DNA of 64,000 nt from UBA10649 sp963793105 (GTDB lineage Bacteria > Actinomycetota > Actinomycetes > S36-B12): positions 310,001 to 374,000 of the forward strand of contig CAWBZB010000008.1 of assembly GCA_963793105.1 (NCBI GenBank). The letters run 5' to 3'. The translations under genes and the position numbers were made by a program. Below are positions 29,118 to 37,465 of the stretch, one piece after another; position 1 is the stretch's first letter; the number at the start of each line of letters is the position of its first letter. A model generated the notes under the pieces. The model searched no databases. It was given only the letters and a program-made list of their open reading frames with translations, and was not told the DNA's origin.

Positions 29118-30518
29118 CTAGGGCTCGCGCTGGCCCGGACACAGGCCGGCCGTCGGCGCCTTGACCGAGGCGTCCGGCATCAGGGTGTTGCAGAAGACCG
29201 CCCCGTCGAGATTCGCGTAGCTCAGGTCGGAGCCGGTCAGGTCGGCGTCGCTCAGGTTCGCGCCGCGCAGATCGGCGCCGGTGAGGTCCGCGCCGACCAC
29301 CGTCGAGTCCGAGATGTCGGCGTTCCTCAGGTTCGCGCCCCGCAGGTTCGTCCCGATCATGTCCCCGAAGCCGAGGTTCGCGCCGGTGAGATTCGCGCCG
29401 GTGAGGTTCGCGAAGGCCAAGGACGTGAACGACAGCTCCGTGCTGCTGAGGTCGGCACCCGTCAGGTCCGAGAAGGCGAACGCGGCGACCTGGAGGTTCG
29501 CACCGGCCGACTGCAGGTCGTCCGCCCGCGCGAAGTTCAGGTTGACGCTCGGTGCCTCGACGCCGGTCATCACCGCGCGCCTCACGTCCGACAAGGACAG
29601 CTCGACGTTCGACAGATCAGTGCCTCGCAGGTCCACGCCCGGGCACCGGGTCCTCGGGGCCAGCCGGCAGCCGTCGACCACCGAGCCGAGTGGGAGCGCT
29701 GGACGGGTGTCCTGAAGCGCCTTGGCGCCCGGGTAGAAGGGGTTGTCGGCCGTCAGCACGACACTCGCTCCGGCCGCTCCGAAGCGGGGGGCCCCGGGGC
29801 AGGCCTTCCTGGGATTCCCCATCCGGCCGTCCGGCATCAGGGTGTTGCACAGGATCGCGTCGTCGAGCGCGCCAGCATCCAGACGGGCGCCCACGAGCAT
29901 GGATCCGCTCAGGTCGGTCCCGCTGAAGCTCGCACCGCGAAGGTCGGCGCGCTCCAGCGAGGTGTCTCGCACGATCGCCCCGTCCAGCACGACATTCCTC
30001 ATGTCCGCCTTCGCGAAGGAACTGCTGACCACGGTGGCATCGGTCATCCTCGCGCCGCGCAGATTCGCCCCGCTGTTGTCCATCAGGGCCATCTCCGCGC
30101 GGCGGAAGTCCGCCCCTGCGGCGTGGGCCCCGGCCATGGGGGTGGCCGACAGGTCCGCGCCGCGGAACGAGGCATTCCTGAGGTGGGCGAAGGCCAGCGA
30201 ACCGGCCTTCAGGTTGGCCCGGCTGAAGTCCGCCCCACCCAGCCTCGCGTAGGACAGGAAGGCACCCTGGAGATAGGCGCCCCGCAGCGAGGCGGACGGG
30301 CACGCCGTATAGCTCTCGATGACGCAGCCGCGCACCTTCGTGCCGGCCATCACCTGCCCGCGAGGATCCTCGTAGGTCTTCTTCAGCATGTAGTACGGGT
30401 TGGTCGACGTCACGGTGACGGGATCCGCTGCCGCAGCTGCAGCCGATCCGCCCATCAGTCCGGACGCGATCATCACGGCGGCCGCACCGGCCACGGTCCA
30501 TGCCCTCGCTCCGCGCAT
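29118..30518 (-). CDS. Secreted pentapeptide-repeat protein, tandem duplicate
   Basis: This 466-residue protein has an Ala-rich signal peptide (about residues 1-31). The rest is two modules of pentapeptide coils (A[DN]LxG type) that should form right-handed quadrilateral beta-helices. The modules repeat with a 219-residue period: cysteines 65, 73, 224 and 240 match 284, 292, 443 and 460, and both modules end in CNTLMPD followed by CPG. The cysteines probably cap each helix. The ATG lies 6 nt behind TAGCCT (leaderless). The function is unknown; a DNA-mimic role as in MfpA is unlikely for an exported protein. Confidence 0.8.
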   Translation of the reverse strand: MRGARAWTVAGAAAVMIASGLMGGSAAAAAADPVTVTSTNPYYMLKKTYEDPRGQVMAGTKVRGCVIESYTACPSASLRGAYLQGAFLSYARLGGADFSRANLKAGSLAFAHLRNASFRGADLSATPMAGAHAAGADFRRAEMALMDNSGANLRGARMTDATVVSSSFAKADMRNVVLDGAIVRDTSLERADLRGASFSGTDLSGSMLVGARLDAGALDDAILCNTLMPDGRMGNPRKACPGAPRFGAAGASVVLTADNPFYPGAKALQDTRPALPLGSVVDGCRLAPRTRCPGVDLRGTDLSNVELSLSDVRRAVMTGVEAPSVNLNFARADDLQSAGANLQVAAFAFSDLTGADLSSTELSFTSLAFANLTGANLTGANLGFGDMIGTNLRGANLRNADISDSTVVGADLTGADLRGANLSDADLTGSDLSYANLDGAVFCNTLMPDASVKAPTAGLCPGQREP

Positions 30519-30551
30519 CCAGCGAGGCTACTTCGCGGTCACCGAGGTCCG

Positions 30552-31778
30552 CTACCGAACGACGCGAGTGGTCGTCCGGAGCGTCCACACGGCCCGCGAG
30601 AACAGCGCCGCCACGATGGCGGTCGCGGCGACCAGAGCGGCTCCGAGGAAGGCCGCCTGCAGTCCGACGGCCGCGACCAGGGGGCCGGCGAGCGCCAGCC
30701 CGATCGGGCCGAACATGAGCGACCCCATCGCGTCATAGGCATTCACCCGGGACAGGGCCTCCCGCGGGATGTGCGTCTGCAGCGCGGTGAACCACAGCAC
30801 CATGAACAACTCGATGGCCACGCCCCACACGAAGGCGCCCGCAGCGACCACCGGCAGCGGCAGGGCGAAGGCCAGGCACACCAGCCAGGCGGGCAGGACC
30901 AGGCTGACGAGCATCCCGAACCTGATGGGGTGCTGGATCCTGATGCGCGAGCCCGCGACGGCACCCACCAGGAGGCCCGCCGACATCGAGGCCAGGACGA
31001 TCGCCCAGCCGACCGGCCCGCCGTACTCCTGCAGGGCCAGGACCGGTCCCATGACCTCCTCGGCCCCGCGCAGCACCATGACGACGAAGCTGAAGGCCAG
31101 CGTGACGACCCACACCCACGTGAACGAGGTGAAGACCCGCCAGCCGTGCACGAGGTCGCCCATCATCGACTCCCCGGAGTCGTGCGGCGACGACACGTGG
31201 CGGAAGCTCAGGACGAGCAGTCCGGCCACGAGGAAGGTCGTCGCATCGATGGCGATCGCGATCCCCGATCCGAAGGCGGCGACGAGCAGCCCGCCGATCG
31301 CGTTGCCCGCGATGAGTCCCCCGTTCGACGCGACACTGATGAAGGCGTTGGCCGACTGGAACTGCTCGTCGTCCTTCATCACGTCGGGGACCAGCCCGCT
31401 CATGGCCGGCCACCACAGTCCGTTCAGCAGGCCCATCACGAAGGACAGCACGGCCAGCAGCGGGACCGTCGCGGTGCCGGTGAGGAACAGTGCTGCCGCC
31501 GCGAACACGAACGCGCTCAGCACGATGTCGGTGACCGCGATGACCCGCGCCCGTCCCAGTCGGTCTGCCACGACCCCGCCGATGGGCAGCATGATCACCA
31601 GCGGAACCGCCTGCGCGGCCAGCACGATGCTGAGCGAGGTCGGCGTCGCTCCCGGAAGATCCAGCACGCCGAACGCCAGGGCGATCGGCATGATCCCGTT
31701 GCCGATATTGCTGATGGTGCGTGCGCCGAGCAGCTTGCGGTAGTGCGGGTTCGCCCAGAGCGCGCGGGTCGCGCTCAC
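30552..31778 (-). CDS. MFS transporter
   Basis: This 408-residue protein is predicted to have about 12 membrane segments. The N-terminal half shows ISNIGNGIMPIALAFG and the loop 2-3 signature GGVVADRLGRARVI, typical of drug-efflux-like MFS members (DHA3-like). The GTG at 31778 overlaps the upstream SpoU gene stop (GTGA). A longer frame to 32144 is antisense-type sequence and was rejected. The substrate is unknown. Confidence 0.8.
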   Translation of the reverse strand: MSATRALWANPHYRKLLGARTISNIGNGIMPIALAFGVLDLPGATPTSLSIVLAAQAVPLVIMLPIGGVVADRLGRARVIAVTDIVLSAFVFAAAALFLTGTATVPLLAVLSFVMGLLNGLWWPAMSGLVPDVMKDDEQFQSANAFISVASNGGLIAGNAIGGLLVAAFGSGIAIAIDATTFLVAGLLVLSFRHVSSPHDSGESMMGDLVHGWRVFTSFTWVWVVTLAFSFVVMVLRGAEEVMGPVLALQEYGGPVGWAIVLASMSAGLLVGAVAGSRIRIQHPIRFGMLVSLVLPAWLVCLAFALPLPVVAAGAFVWGVAIELFMVLWFTALQTHIPREALSRVNAYDAMGSLMFGPIGLALAGPLVAAVGLQAAFLGAALVAATAIVAALFSRAVWTLRTTTRVVR

Positions 31779-32431
31779 GGAGGCACGTCGACTGGGGATC
31801 GGCCGGGAGACTGGCCGAAGTCGTGCCGGCGGATCCACGCGTGCATGGCGATCGCGGCCGCCGCGCCGGCGTTGATGGACCGCGTCGAGCCGTACTGGGC
31901 GATCGACAGCACGGCCTCGCAGGCGTCCCGGGCGGACGGCGACAGCCCCGCGCCCTCCTGGCCGAAGACGAGCACGCAGGCCTCGGGGATTGAGGCCGTC
32001 TCCAGCGGCACGGACCCGGGCAGGTTGTCCACTCCGATCAGCGGCAGTCCCTGCTCGTCCGCCCACCTCGCCAGGACGGCCGCGTCCGCGTGATGACGGA
32101 TGTGCTGGTACCGGTCGGTGACCATCGCCCCGCGGCGGTTCCATCGGCGACGGCCCACGATGTGGACCTCCTTGGCCAGGAAGGCGTTCGCGGTCCGCAC
32201 GACGGACCCGATGTTGAAGTCGTGCGAGAAGTTCTCGATCGCCACGTGGAACGGATGCCGACGCTCGTCCAGGTCCCCGACGATGCTCTCCAGCCGCCAG
32301 TACCGGTAGGCGTCGACGACGTTGCGGCGGTCACCGTGCGCCAGCAGCTCCGGGTCCAGCCGGGGGTCGTCCGGCCACGGCCCGACCCAGGGCCCGACCC
32401 CCACTTCCGCTGGTGTCGCGGGGCTCTCCAT
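31775..32431 (-). CDS. TrmH/SpoU family RNA 2'-O-methyltransferase
   Basis: This 218-residue SPOUT methyltransferase carries the three family motifs: NFSHDFNIGSVVRTANAF, VLVFGQEGAGLS and SIAQYGSTRSINAGAAAAIAMH, which form the knotted SAM site. The target is a tRNA or rRNA ribose; which one is not visible. The ATG lies 7 nt behind TATCGT in a spacer shared with dedA. MFS is translationally coupled downstream. Confidence 0.85.
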   Translation of the reverse strand: MESPATPAEVGVGPWVGPWPDDPRLDPELLAHGDRRNVVDAYRYWRLESIVGDLDERRHPFHVAIENFSHDFNIGSVVRTANAFLAKEVHIVGRRRWNRRGAMVTDRYQHIRHHADAAVLARWADEQGLPLIGVDNLPGSVPLETASIPEACVLVFGQEGAGLSPSARDACEAVLSIAQYGSTRSINAGAAAAIAMHAWIRRHDFGQSPGRSPVDVPP

Positions 32432-32454
32432 GGGCGCGACGATAGCCTGACGAG
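32432..32454. promoter_or_regulatory. 23-bp divergent promoter with overlapping -10 boxes (SpoU / dedA)
   Basis: Minus-strand TATCGT (32439-32444) is 7 nt from the SpoU ATG. Plus-strand TAGCCT (32443-32448) is 6 nt from the dedA GTG. The two boxes share the TA at 32443-32444. Both starts look leaderless. Confidence 0.6.
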
Positions 32455-33126
32455 GTGGACCTCATCGCTGCGCTCACCCCCGTCCTGAACACCGCCGTGG
32501 TCCACGCCCTGGGACCGGATTGGCTGAACCCCGAGACCATGCTCACCAACCTCGGTGACATCGCCTTCTGGGTGGTCCTGGCCATCATCTTCGCCGAGTG
32601 CGGCCTGCTCATCGGGTTCTTCCTTCCCGGGGACTCGCTGCTGTTCATCACCGGCCTGTTCATCGCCAGCGGTGCCATCAGCATCAACATCTACCTGGCC
32701 TGCCTCCTGCTCTTCATCGCTGCCCTCGTCGGCAACGTCACCGGCTACTGGATCGGCTACAAGGCCGGTCCCTCGCTGTTCAGCAGACCCGAGTCGAAGC
32801 TGTTCAAGCAGGAGTACGTCGAGCACACGCACCAGTTCTTCAACCGGTACGGCGCCCGCGCGATCGTCCTCGCGCGCTTCGTTCCCATCGTTCGCACCTT
32901 CATCACGGCAACCGCCGGCATCGGGCGCATGGACTTCCGCAGGTACTTCCTCTTCAGCGCCCTCGGCGGCCTGCTCTGGGCCGTCGGCGTGACCCTGGCC
33001 GGCTACTTCCTCGGCAACATCGAGTTCGTCAAGTCGAACATCGAGTTCATCCTCATCCTGGTGGTCTTCGTCAGCGTCGTCCCGATCGCCTTCGAGTTCA
33101 TCCGGCACCGCCGCCAGCGCGCCTGA
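32455..33126 (+). CDS. DedA family membrane protein
   Basis: This 223-residue integral membrane protein has the DedA/SNARE-associated signature: AECGLLIGFFLPGDSLLFITG, the GNVTGYWIGYKAG motif and RYGARAIVLARFVPIVRTF with the conserved arginines, then GALLW-type residues. DedA proteins take part in membrane homeostasis, and several are undecaprenyl-phosphate or phospholipid flippases. The GTG start is 6 nt behind TAGCCT. It is convergent with pyrE. Confidence 0.85.
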   Translation: MDLIAALTPVLNTAVVHALGPDWLNPETMLTNLGDIAFWVVLAIIFAECGLLIGFFLPGDSLLFITGLFIASGAISINIYLACLLLFIAALVGNVTGYWIGYKAGPSLFSRPESKLFKQEYVEHTHQFFNRYGARAIVLARFVPIVRTFITATAGIGRMDFRRYFLFSALGGLLWAVGVTLAGYFLGNIEFVKSNIEFILILVVFVSVVPIAFEFIRHRRQRA

Positions 33127-33144
33127 CGCCGAGCCCTGCACGTA

Positions 33145-33174
33145 ACCGGACCAACCGCCCCGGGTGGTCCCGGT
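33145..33174. terminator. Hairpin between convergent dedA and pyrE
   Basis: GGACCAACC and GGGTGGTCC (33148-33156 and 33162-33170) pair with one mismatch, and flanking ACCGG/CCGGT extends the stem with one bulge. It is placed between two convergent stops. Confidence 0.45.
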
Positions 33175-33192
33175 AGCAGCAGGTCTCGGCGA

Positions 33193-33735
33193 CTAGGTGA
33201 GGCCGAGGTCGGCCAACGAGTAGGCGGCCCGGTACTCCAGCCCGCGCTCGACGATCGCGGGACCGGCGCCCCGGTCGACGATCACCGCCACTCCCACGAT
33301 GCTCGCGCCCTCGGCAAGCAGGGCGTCGACGGCCGTCAGCACGGACCCGCCGGTCGTGGAGGTGTCCTCGACCGCCAGCACGGCACGACCGCCGACATCC
33401 GGGCCCTCGATCCGGCGTTGCAGGCCATGCTGCTTCTCGGCCTTGCGGACCACGAACGCATCCAGCACCTCGCCACTCCTCGCGGCATCGTGCAGCATGG
33501 CCGTCGCCACCGGGTCCGCGCCGAGGGTCAGCCCGCCGACCGCGTCATAGGCCCAGTCCCCGGTGAGCTCGCGCATCACCGACCCGACCAGCGGCGCGGC
33601 GATCCCGTCGAGGGTCACCCGTCGCAGGTCGACGTAGTAGTCGGCCTCCCGGCCGCTGGAGAGGACCACCTTCCCGCGGACGACGGCCTTCTCGAGGATC
33701 TGCTCGCGCAGCTGGCTCCAGGCTTCACTCGGCAT
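33193..33735 (-). CDS. pyrE: Orotate phosphoribosyltransferase
   Basis: PyrE transfers orotate to PRPP to give OMP in pyrimidine synthesis. The 180-residue protein has YYVDLRRVTLDG at the start, VGGLTLGADPVATAML, FVVRKAEKQHGL and the PRPP loop AVLAVEDTSTTGGSVLTA. The ATG at 33735 is 6 nt behind TAGGCT and has no ribosome-binding site, so it is probably leaderless. It shares a 23-bp promoter spacer with the unknown gene at 33759. Confidence 0.93.
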   Translation of the reverse strand: MPSEAWSQLREQILEKAVVRGKVVLSSGREADYYVDLRRVTLDGIAAPLVGSVMRELTGDWAYDAVGGLTLGADPVATAMLHDAARSGEVLDAFVVRKAEKQHGLQRRIEGPDVGGRAVLAVEDTSTTGGSVLTAVDALLAEGASIVGVAVIVDRGAGPAIVERGLEYRAAYSLADLGLT

Positions 33736-33758
33736 GGCGGCAGCCTAGGGTGTTCATC
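33736..33758. promoter_or_regulatory. 23-bp divergent promoter with overlapping -10 boxes (pyrE / unknown gene)
   Basis: Minus-strand TAGGCT (33742-33747) is 6 nt from the pyrE ATG. Plus-strand TAGGGT (33746-33751) is 7 nt from GTG 33759. The boxes share TA at 33746-33747. Length and geometry equal those of the spacer at 32432. Confidence 0.6.
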
Positions 33759-34127
33759 GTGACCGCCCGAACGGTGCTGGTACTTGCCGACGTCGTCCCC
33801 GTCGACGGCCCCGAGGCGTCCCTTCCCGCCCGCATCTGCGCGGCCATCAACCTGATGGACCCCACTCCGCCGCTCGTGGTCGTGGCCGAGGGGGAGCTCG
33901 CGCTGCTGCTCCCGGCCGTGGCCCTGGCCCAGCGCAGCGCGCACCGGCGCGTCGAGGAGTACCTCCTCGTCGAACCCGTCCTGCCCGCCGTCTCGGACAC
34001 CTGGCCGGACGCACCCGTCACGGTCGCCAGTGACGACCCCTCGTGCGACGCCTCCGTGCAAGGCCGCCTGCGCGGCTGGACCGTCATCATGCTCTCCGAG
34101 CTGTCCACGTGGACGCCCGGCGACTAG
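33759..34127 (+). CDS. Hypothetical protein
   Basis: I do not recognise this 122-residue protein. It starts MTARTVLVLADVVPVDGPE, has a hydrophobic beta-rich middle (PPLVVVAEGELALLLPAVALAQR) and ends in DASVQGRLRGWTVIMLSELSTW. No membrane span, signal peptide or metal motif is clear. The GTG at 33759 is preferred over the one at 33750, because it lies 7 nt behind TAGGGT while the other overlaps the promoter box. Its sharing of a promoter with pyrE suggests co-expression. Confidence 0.65.
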   Translation: MTARTVLVLADVVPVDGPEASLPARICAAINLMDPTPPLVVVAEGELALLLPAVALAQRSAHRRVEEYLLVEPVLPAVSDTWPDAPVTVASDDPSCDASVQGRLRGWTVIMLSELSTWTPGD

Positions 34128-34148
34128 CTGGTCCTGCCGCGTTCCGGA

Positions 34149-34931
34149 CTAGCGCGGTGCCCGGGTGCGCACCTGCCCCTGACGCGCCTGTGCCACGCGG
34201 CGCACCACGGAGCGGGGCCCGTGACGAAGGACCGCCGAGAACACCTTGTACTGGCGCCCGGGGACGCTGACCGTCCGATTCATGGCCAGGTCGCGCACCG
34301 CCTGGTCCACGACCTCCGGAACCTCGAGCCACATCCACTCGGGCATGGACGACATGTCCATCCCCGCGCGCTGATGGAACTCGGTGTGGACGAACCCCGG
34401 GCACACCGCCACCGCGCGCACTCCGGTCCCGCGCAGAGCCTGCGCCAGGCCCTCGGTGAACACCGTCACCCACGACTTGGCGGCGGAGTATGTGCCACCG
34501 GGCAGGAACCCCGCCACGCTGCTGACGTTGATGACCGTTCCCTGGCCGCGCTCGACCATGACCGGCACTGCCGCATGCGTCAGCCGCAGGACCGACGTGA
34601 CCAGCACGTCGAGCAGGCGCTGCTCGTCCTCGACTGTCGTGCGCTGGAAGGACTGGTACAGACCGAAGCCCGCGCAGTTCACGAGCACTGACACCGGACG
34701 ACTCCGATCCGCGAGTCGCGTCGCGACGAGGTCGACGTCCTCACGTCGTGAGAGGTCGGCCACGAGCACGTCACACGCGACCCCGTAGTCGCGCGTCAAC
34801 TCCTCCGCGACCGTCAGGAGACGCTCGGTATCCCTCGCCACCAGGACCAGATCCAGGCCCTTGCGCGCGAGAAGCTCGGCGAAACCCCGGCCGATCCCAG
34901 ACGTCGGGCCGGTGACCATCGCTGTCGGCAT
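34149..34931 (-). CDS. Short-chain dehydrogenase/reductase
   Basis: This 260-residue classical SDR has the cofactor loop TGPTSGIGRGFAELLARKG, the NCAGFGLY motif, catalytic serine in NVSSVAGFLPGG and YSAAK tyrosine-lysine pair, then PGFVHTEFH. The ATG at 34931 follows AGGGAG. Basic residues after the glycine motif suggest NADP preference. The substrate is unknown; the C-terminal tail is basic. Confidence 0.85.
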   Translation of the reverse strand: MPTAMVTGPTSGIGRGFAELLARKGLDLVLVARDTERLLTVAEELTRDYGVACDVLVADLSRREDVDLVATRLADRSRPVSVLVNCAGFGLYQSFQRTTVEDEQRLLDVLVTSVLRLTHAAVPVMVERGQGTVINVSSVAGFLPGGTYSAAKSWVTVFTEGLAQALRGTGVRAVAVCPGFVHTEFHQRAGMDMSSMPEWMWLEVPEVVDQAVRDLAMNRTVSVPGRQYKVFSAVLRHGPRSVVRRVAQARQGQVRTRAPR

Positions 34932-34997
34932 GCCGCTGCTCCCTACGAGGATCCGATGAAATGCCCCCCGAGCATGCCGTGAGCAGGATCCCCAACG

Positions 34998-35003
34998 TAG
35001 CGT
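34998..35003 (+). promoter_or_regulatory. -10 box (TAGCGT) for leaderless protease gene
   Basis: TAGCGT is followed by 6 nt and the GTG at 35010. Confidence 0.45.
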
Positions 35004-35009
35004 GGGATC

Positions 35010-36484
35010 GTGAGAGTGCCCCGAATGATTCCCCAGGGCCTTGTGCTGGCCCTGCTGGTGTCGACGGCTGTCGCCCTCGCCCCGGCCCAGGCCAGCACGC
35101 ACGCCCCGGCTGCCGCGCCTCGGATCATCAACGGCGACGAGGGCGACCCCGCGCAGTTCCCGTTCCTCGTCGCACTGCTCCGCGCCGATCGCGTCGGGGC
35201 CGAGGGCGCCTTCCAGGCGCAGTTCTGCGGCGGCACGCTCACGACTCCCACCACCGTCGTGACCGCCGCCCACTGCGTGATCGACGCGAGTTCCGGCCAG
35301 ACATTCAGCCCGGGCAGCATCGTCGCGGCCGTCGGACCCAGACTGCGTGGCGCCGACCTCCGGATCGTTCCCGTCGTGACCGTGACGCCCAACCCCGCCT
35401 ACGTGCGTCGGACGGCGGTGAACGATGTCGCCGTCCTCACCCTGGCGGAACCCGTGACCGGAGTGGGGGTGCTGCGACCGCTGACCCCGGGCGAGGACGG
35501 CGCAGTCCTGAAGGCGGGCAGCCCGGTCCGGGTCGCGGGCTGGGGGAACACCGTCACCACCGGCAAGGCCTTCCCCGACGCGTTCCGGGTCGGGAGCCTC
35601 GTGGTGTTCCCGCGTGACAGCTGCGGCGGCGGCGCGGACTTCACCTACGGCGGGTACACCTTCGACGGCTTCGACGACGACCAGGCCAACGACCGCGTCA
35701 TGGTCTGCGCGGCAGGCATCAGCGGGGACGGCCGGATCATCGACAGCTGCCAGGGCGACTCCGGCGGTCCGTTGGTATCCGGGAGCGGCGCGGCCGCGCG
35801 TCTTGTCGGGATCGTCAGCTGGGGCGAGGAGTGCGCCAGCAGCTTCCCGGGCGTCTACACGCGCGTGTCCTCCGAGTACGAGTTCCTGCAGCAGAACGGT
35901 GCCATCCAGTCGGCGGCTCCGTCCATCGCGCCCGCGCTGACCGTCTCTCCTCGCTCGGCGCAGCTGCCTGGTCGGCATCACGGCGGCCTCGGACGGCTCG
36001 GAGGTGACAGCCTTCGCCGTGACGGTCCTCGACCCGGCGACGGGGCAGGCCTGGAACTGCTTCACCGCCCCGCGCCGCGATGGTTCCGCGTCCTACTGCT
36101 CCGTCGACGGACTGGCGAACGGGACGAACTACCAGGTCACCGCGATCGCCGGCGGCCCCAACGGCAATTCGCCTGTGTCCGGACCGGTCACGGCCGTGCC
36201 CGTCCCCGGCCCGCTCGTCGGGCGCATCATCAGCGCCAAGCCCCTCGCGGGAGGTGCGGTGCGGTTCCGCGTCACGCCGAGCGACGCGAACGGCGCGCCC
36301 CCGGTGTCGAGTCGGATCGTCTGCACGCCCATCGCCGGTGGCGCGTCGCAGGACTGCCGCGGTCGAAGGTCGCAAGGCCCTGGTCACCCAGCTCCGCAAG
36401 GGCCGGTATTCCTGCGTGCTTCGGTCGGAGAACGCGGTGGGCGCCGCCGAGTCGATCCCGGTGCGCGTCAAGGCGCGTCGCTAG
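35010..36484 (+). CDS. Secreted trypsin-like serine protease with C-terminal FN3-like region (frameshifted)
   Basis: The signal peptide covers residues 1-29. The zymogen is probably cut at R38 before IINGDEG. The catalytic triad is visible: H88 (TAAHC), D139 (NDVAVL), S250 (GDSGGP). D244, six before the serine, predicts trypsin-like cleavage after Arg/Lys. The C-terminal part resembles a fibronectin-III-type domain (TAFAVTVLDPATG, GLANGTNYQVTAIAGGPNG) in a second frame. Shifts near 35963 and 36355 must be repaired, giving about 490 residues. The chymotrypsin-fold domain itself is intact in one frame. Confidence 0.78.
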
Positions 36485-36496
36485 GCGCCAGGAGCT

Positions 36497-37462
36497 CTAG
36501 TCGCTGCTCAGATGTCGGTCGAGGAACGCCAGCGCGCGACGCATGGAGTCGGGCCACTCGCCGTACATGTAGTGACGGGCGCCCGGGTACTCGACGAGGC
36601 GCGCGTCCACGTCCGCCTGGCGCAGCGCCTTGTAGGTGGCGCGTGCCCACGCGATCGGGCAGCTCTCGTCCTTCGTGCCGTGGAACATCAGGACCGGCTC
36701 GGTGATGCGATCGAGGTAGTTCACTGCCGAGACGCCTCGCCAGAACTCCGGATTGGCCGAGGGCGAGCCGTGGGTCCGGAGGATGGCCCGGCGCACCGTC
36801 GAATCCTCGGGATCACGCTGGAAGCGATTGAAGTTGTCCGCGGCCTTGGTGCTCGTCCCCGCGTAGACCACGGCCGCGTCGAAGACCCCGGGACGAGCCA
36901 CCAGGGCGTTGAAGGTGACGCTGCCCCCCATCGACCTGCCCAGCAGGGCGATCCGGTCGCCATCGAGGTACGGCAGGGACGATCGGCGCACCGCAATCGC
37001 CGCGTTCAGGACGTCCTCCGCGTATCCCAGCCTGATGTTCAGGTCGTTGTCGGGATCGTCAGACGACCCGGCGTGGTTGCGGTAGTCCACGTGGAGGGCG
37101 ACATAGCCGTTGCGCGCCAGTGCATCCTGCTCGCGGCGGAAGCCCTGGCCGCTCCAGTAGATGTCGGGATCGATGTAGCCGTGCGCCAGGACGACCACCG
37201 GGAACGGCCCCTTCCCGCGCGGCACGTTCATGATCCCGGTGATGCGCAGATCGGCGCCCTTGAAGGAGACCGCATAGCGCGTGTACTCGGAGTTGCGCGA
37301 CAGCTGCCGTCGCACGCGGAGGTCTCGGCCGTCGAGCGGCACCGTCATCAGCGACTCCAGCGAGACGTCGCTGCTCTCGACTGCCGAAGCGGCCGGCGCC
37401 GGCAGCACTGCGAGTCCCGCCGAGACCGTCACCGCGGCGAGGAGCATCGGCAATGTGCGCAC
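36497..37462 (-). CDS. Secreted alpha/beta hydrolase, prolyl oligopeptidase/dienelactone type
   Basis: This 321-residue protein has a signal peptide (residues 1-27, ending PAPAASA). The core has VLAHGYIDPDIYWSGQGF, nucleophile GRSMGGSVTFNAL, acid in FHGTKDESCP and the histidine in GARHYMYGEWPDS. This resembles S9-like dipeptidyl peptidases and acetyl-xylan or cocaine esterase-like hydrolases. The gene follows the acyl-CoA-dehydrogenase-like gene at 3 nt. It is convergent with the secreted protease. Confidence 0.78.
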   Translation of the reverse strand: MRTLPMLLAAVTVSAGLAVLPAPAASAVESSDVSLESLMTVPLDGRDLRVRRQLSRNSEYTRYAVSFKGADLRITGIMNVPRGKGPFPVVVLAHGYIDPDIYWSGQGFRREQDALARNGYVALHVDYRNHAGSSDDPDNDLNIRLGYAEDVLNAAIAVRRSSLPYLDGDRIALLGRSMGGSVTFNALVARPGVFDAAVVYAGTSTKAADNFNRFQRDPEDSTVRRAILRTHGSPSANPEFWRGVSAVNYLDRITEPVLMFHGTKDESCPIAWARATYKALRQADVDARLVEYPGARHYMYGEWPDSMRRALAFLDRHLSSD

Positions 37463-37465
37463 ACT

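Noticed and set aside
29100..32093. A 997-codon open frame on the plus strand
   Set aside because: It is antisense to the pentapeptide, MFS and SpoU genes; its repeated look comes from the pentapeptide coils read backwards.
34149..36065. Long minus-strand frame through the protease gene
   Set aside because: Only its last 260 codons (the SDR) are supported; the rest is antisense to the protease.
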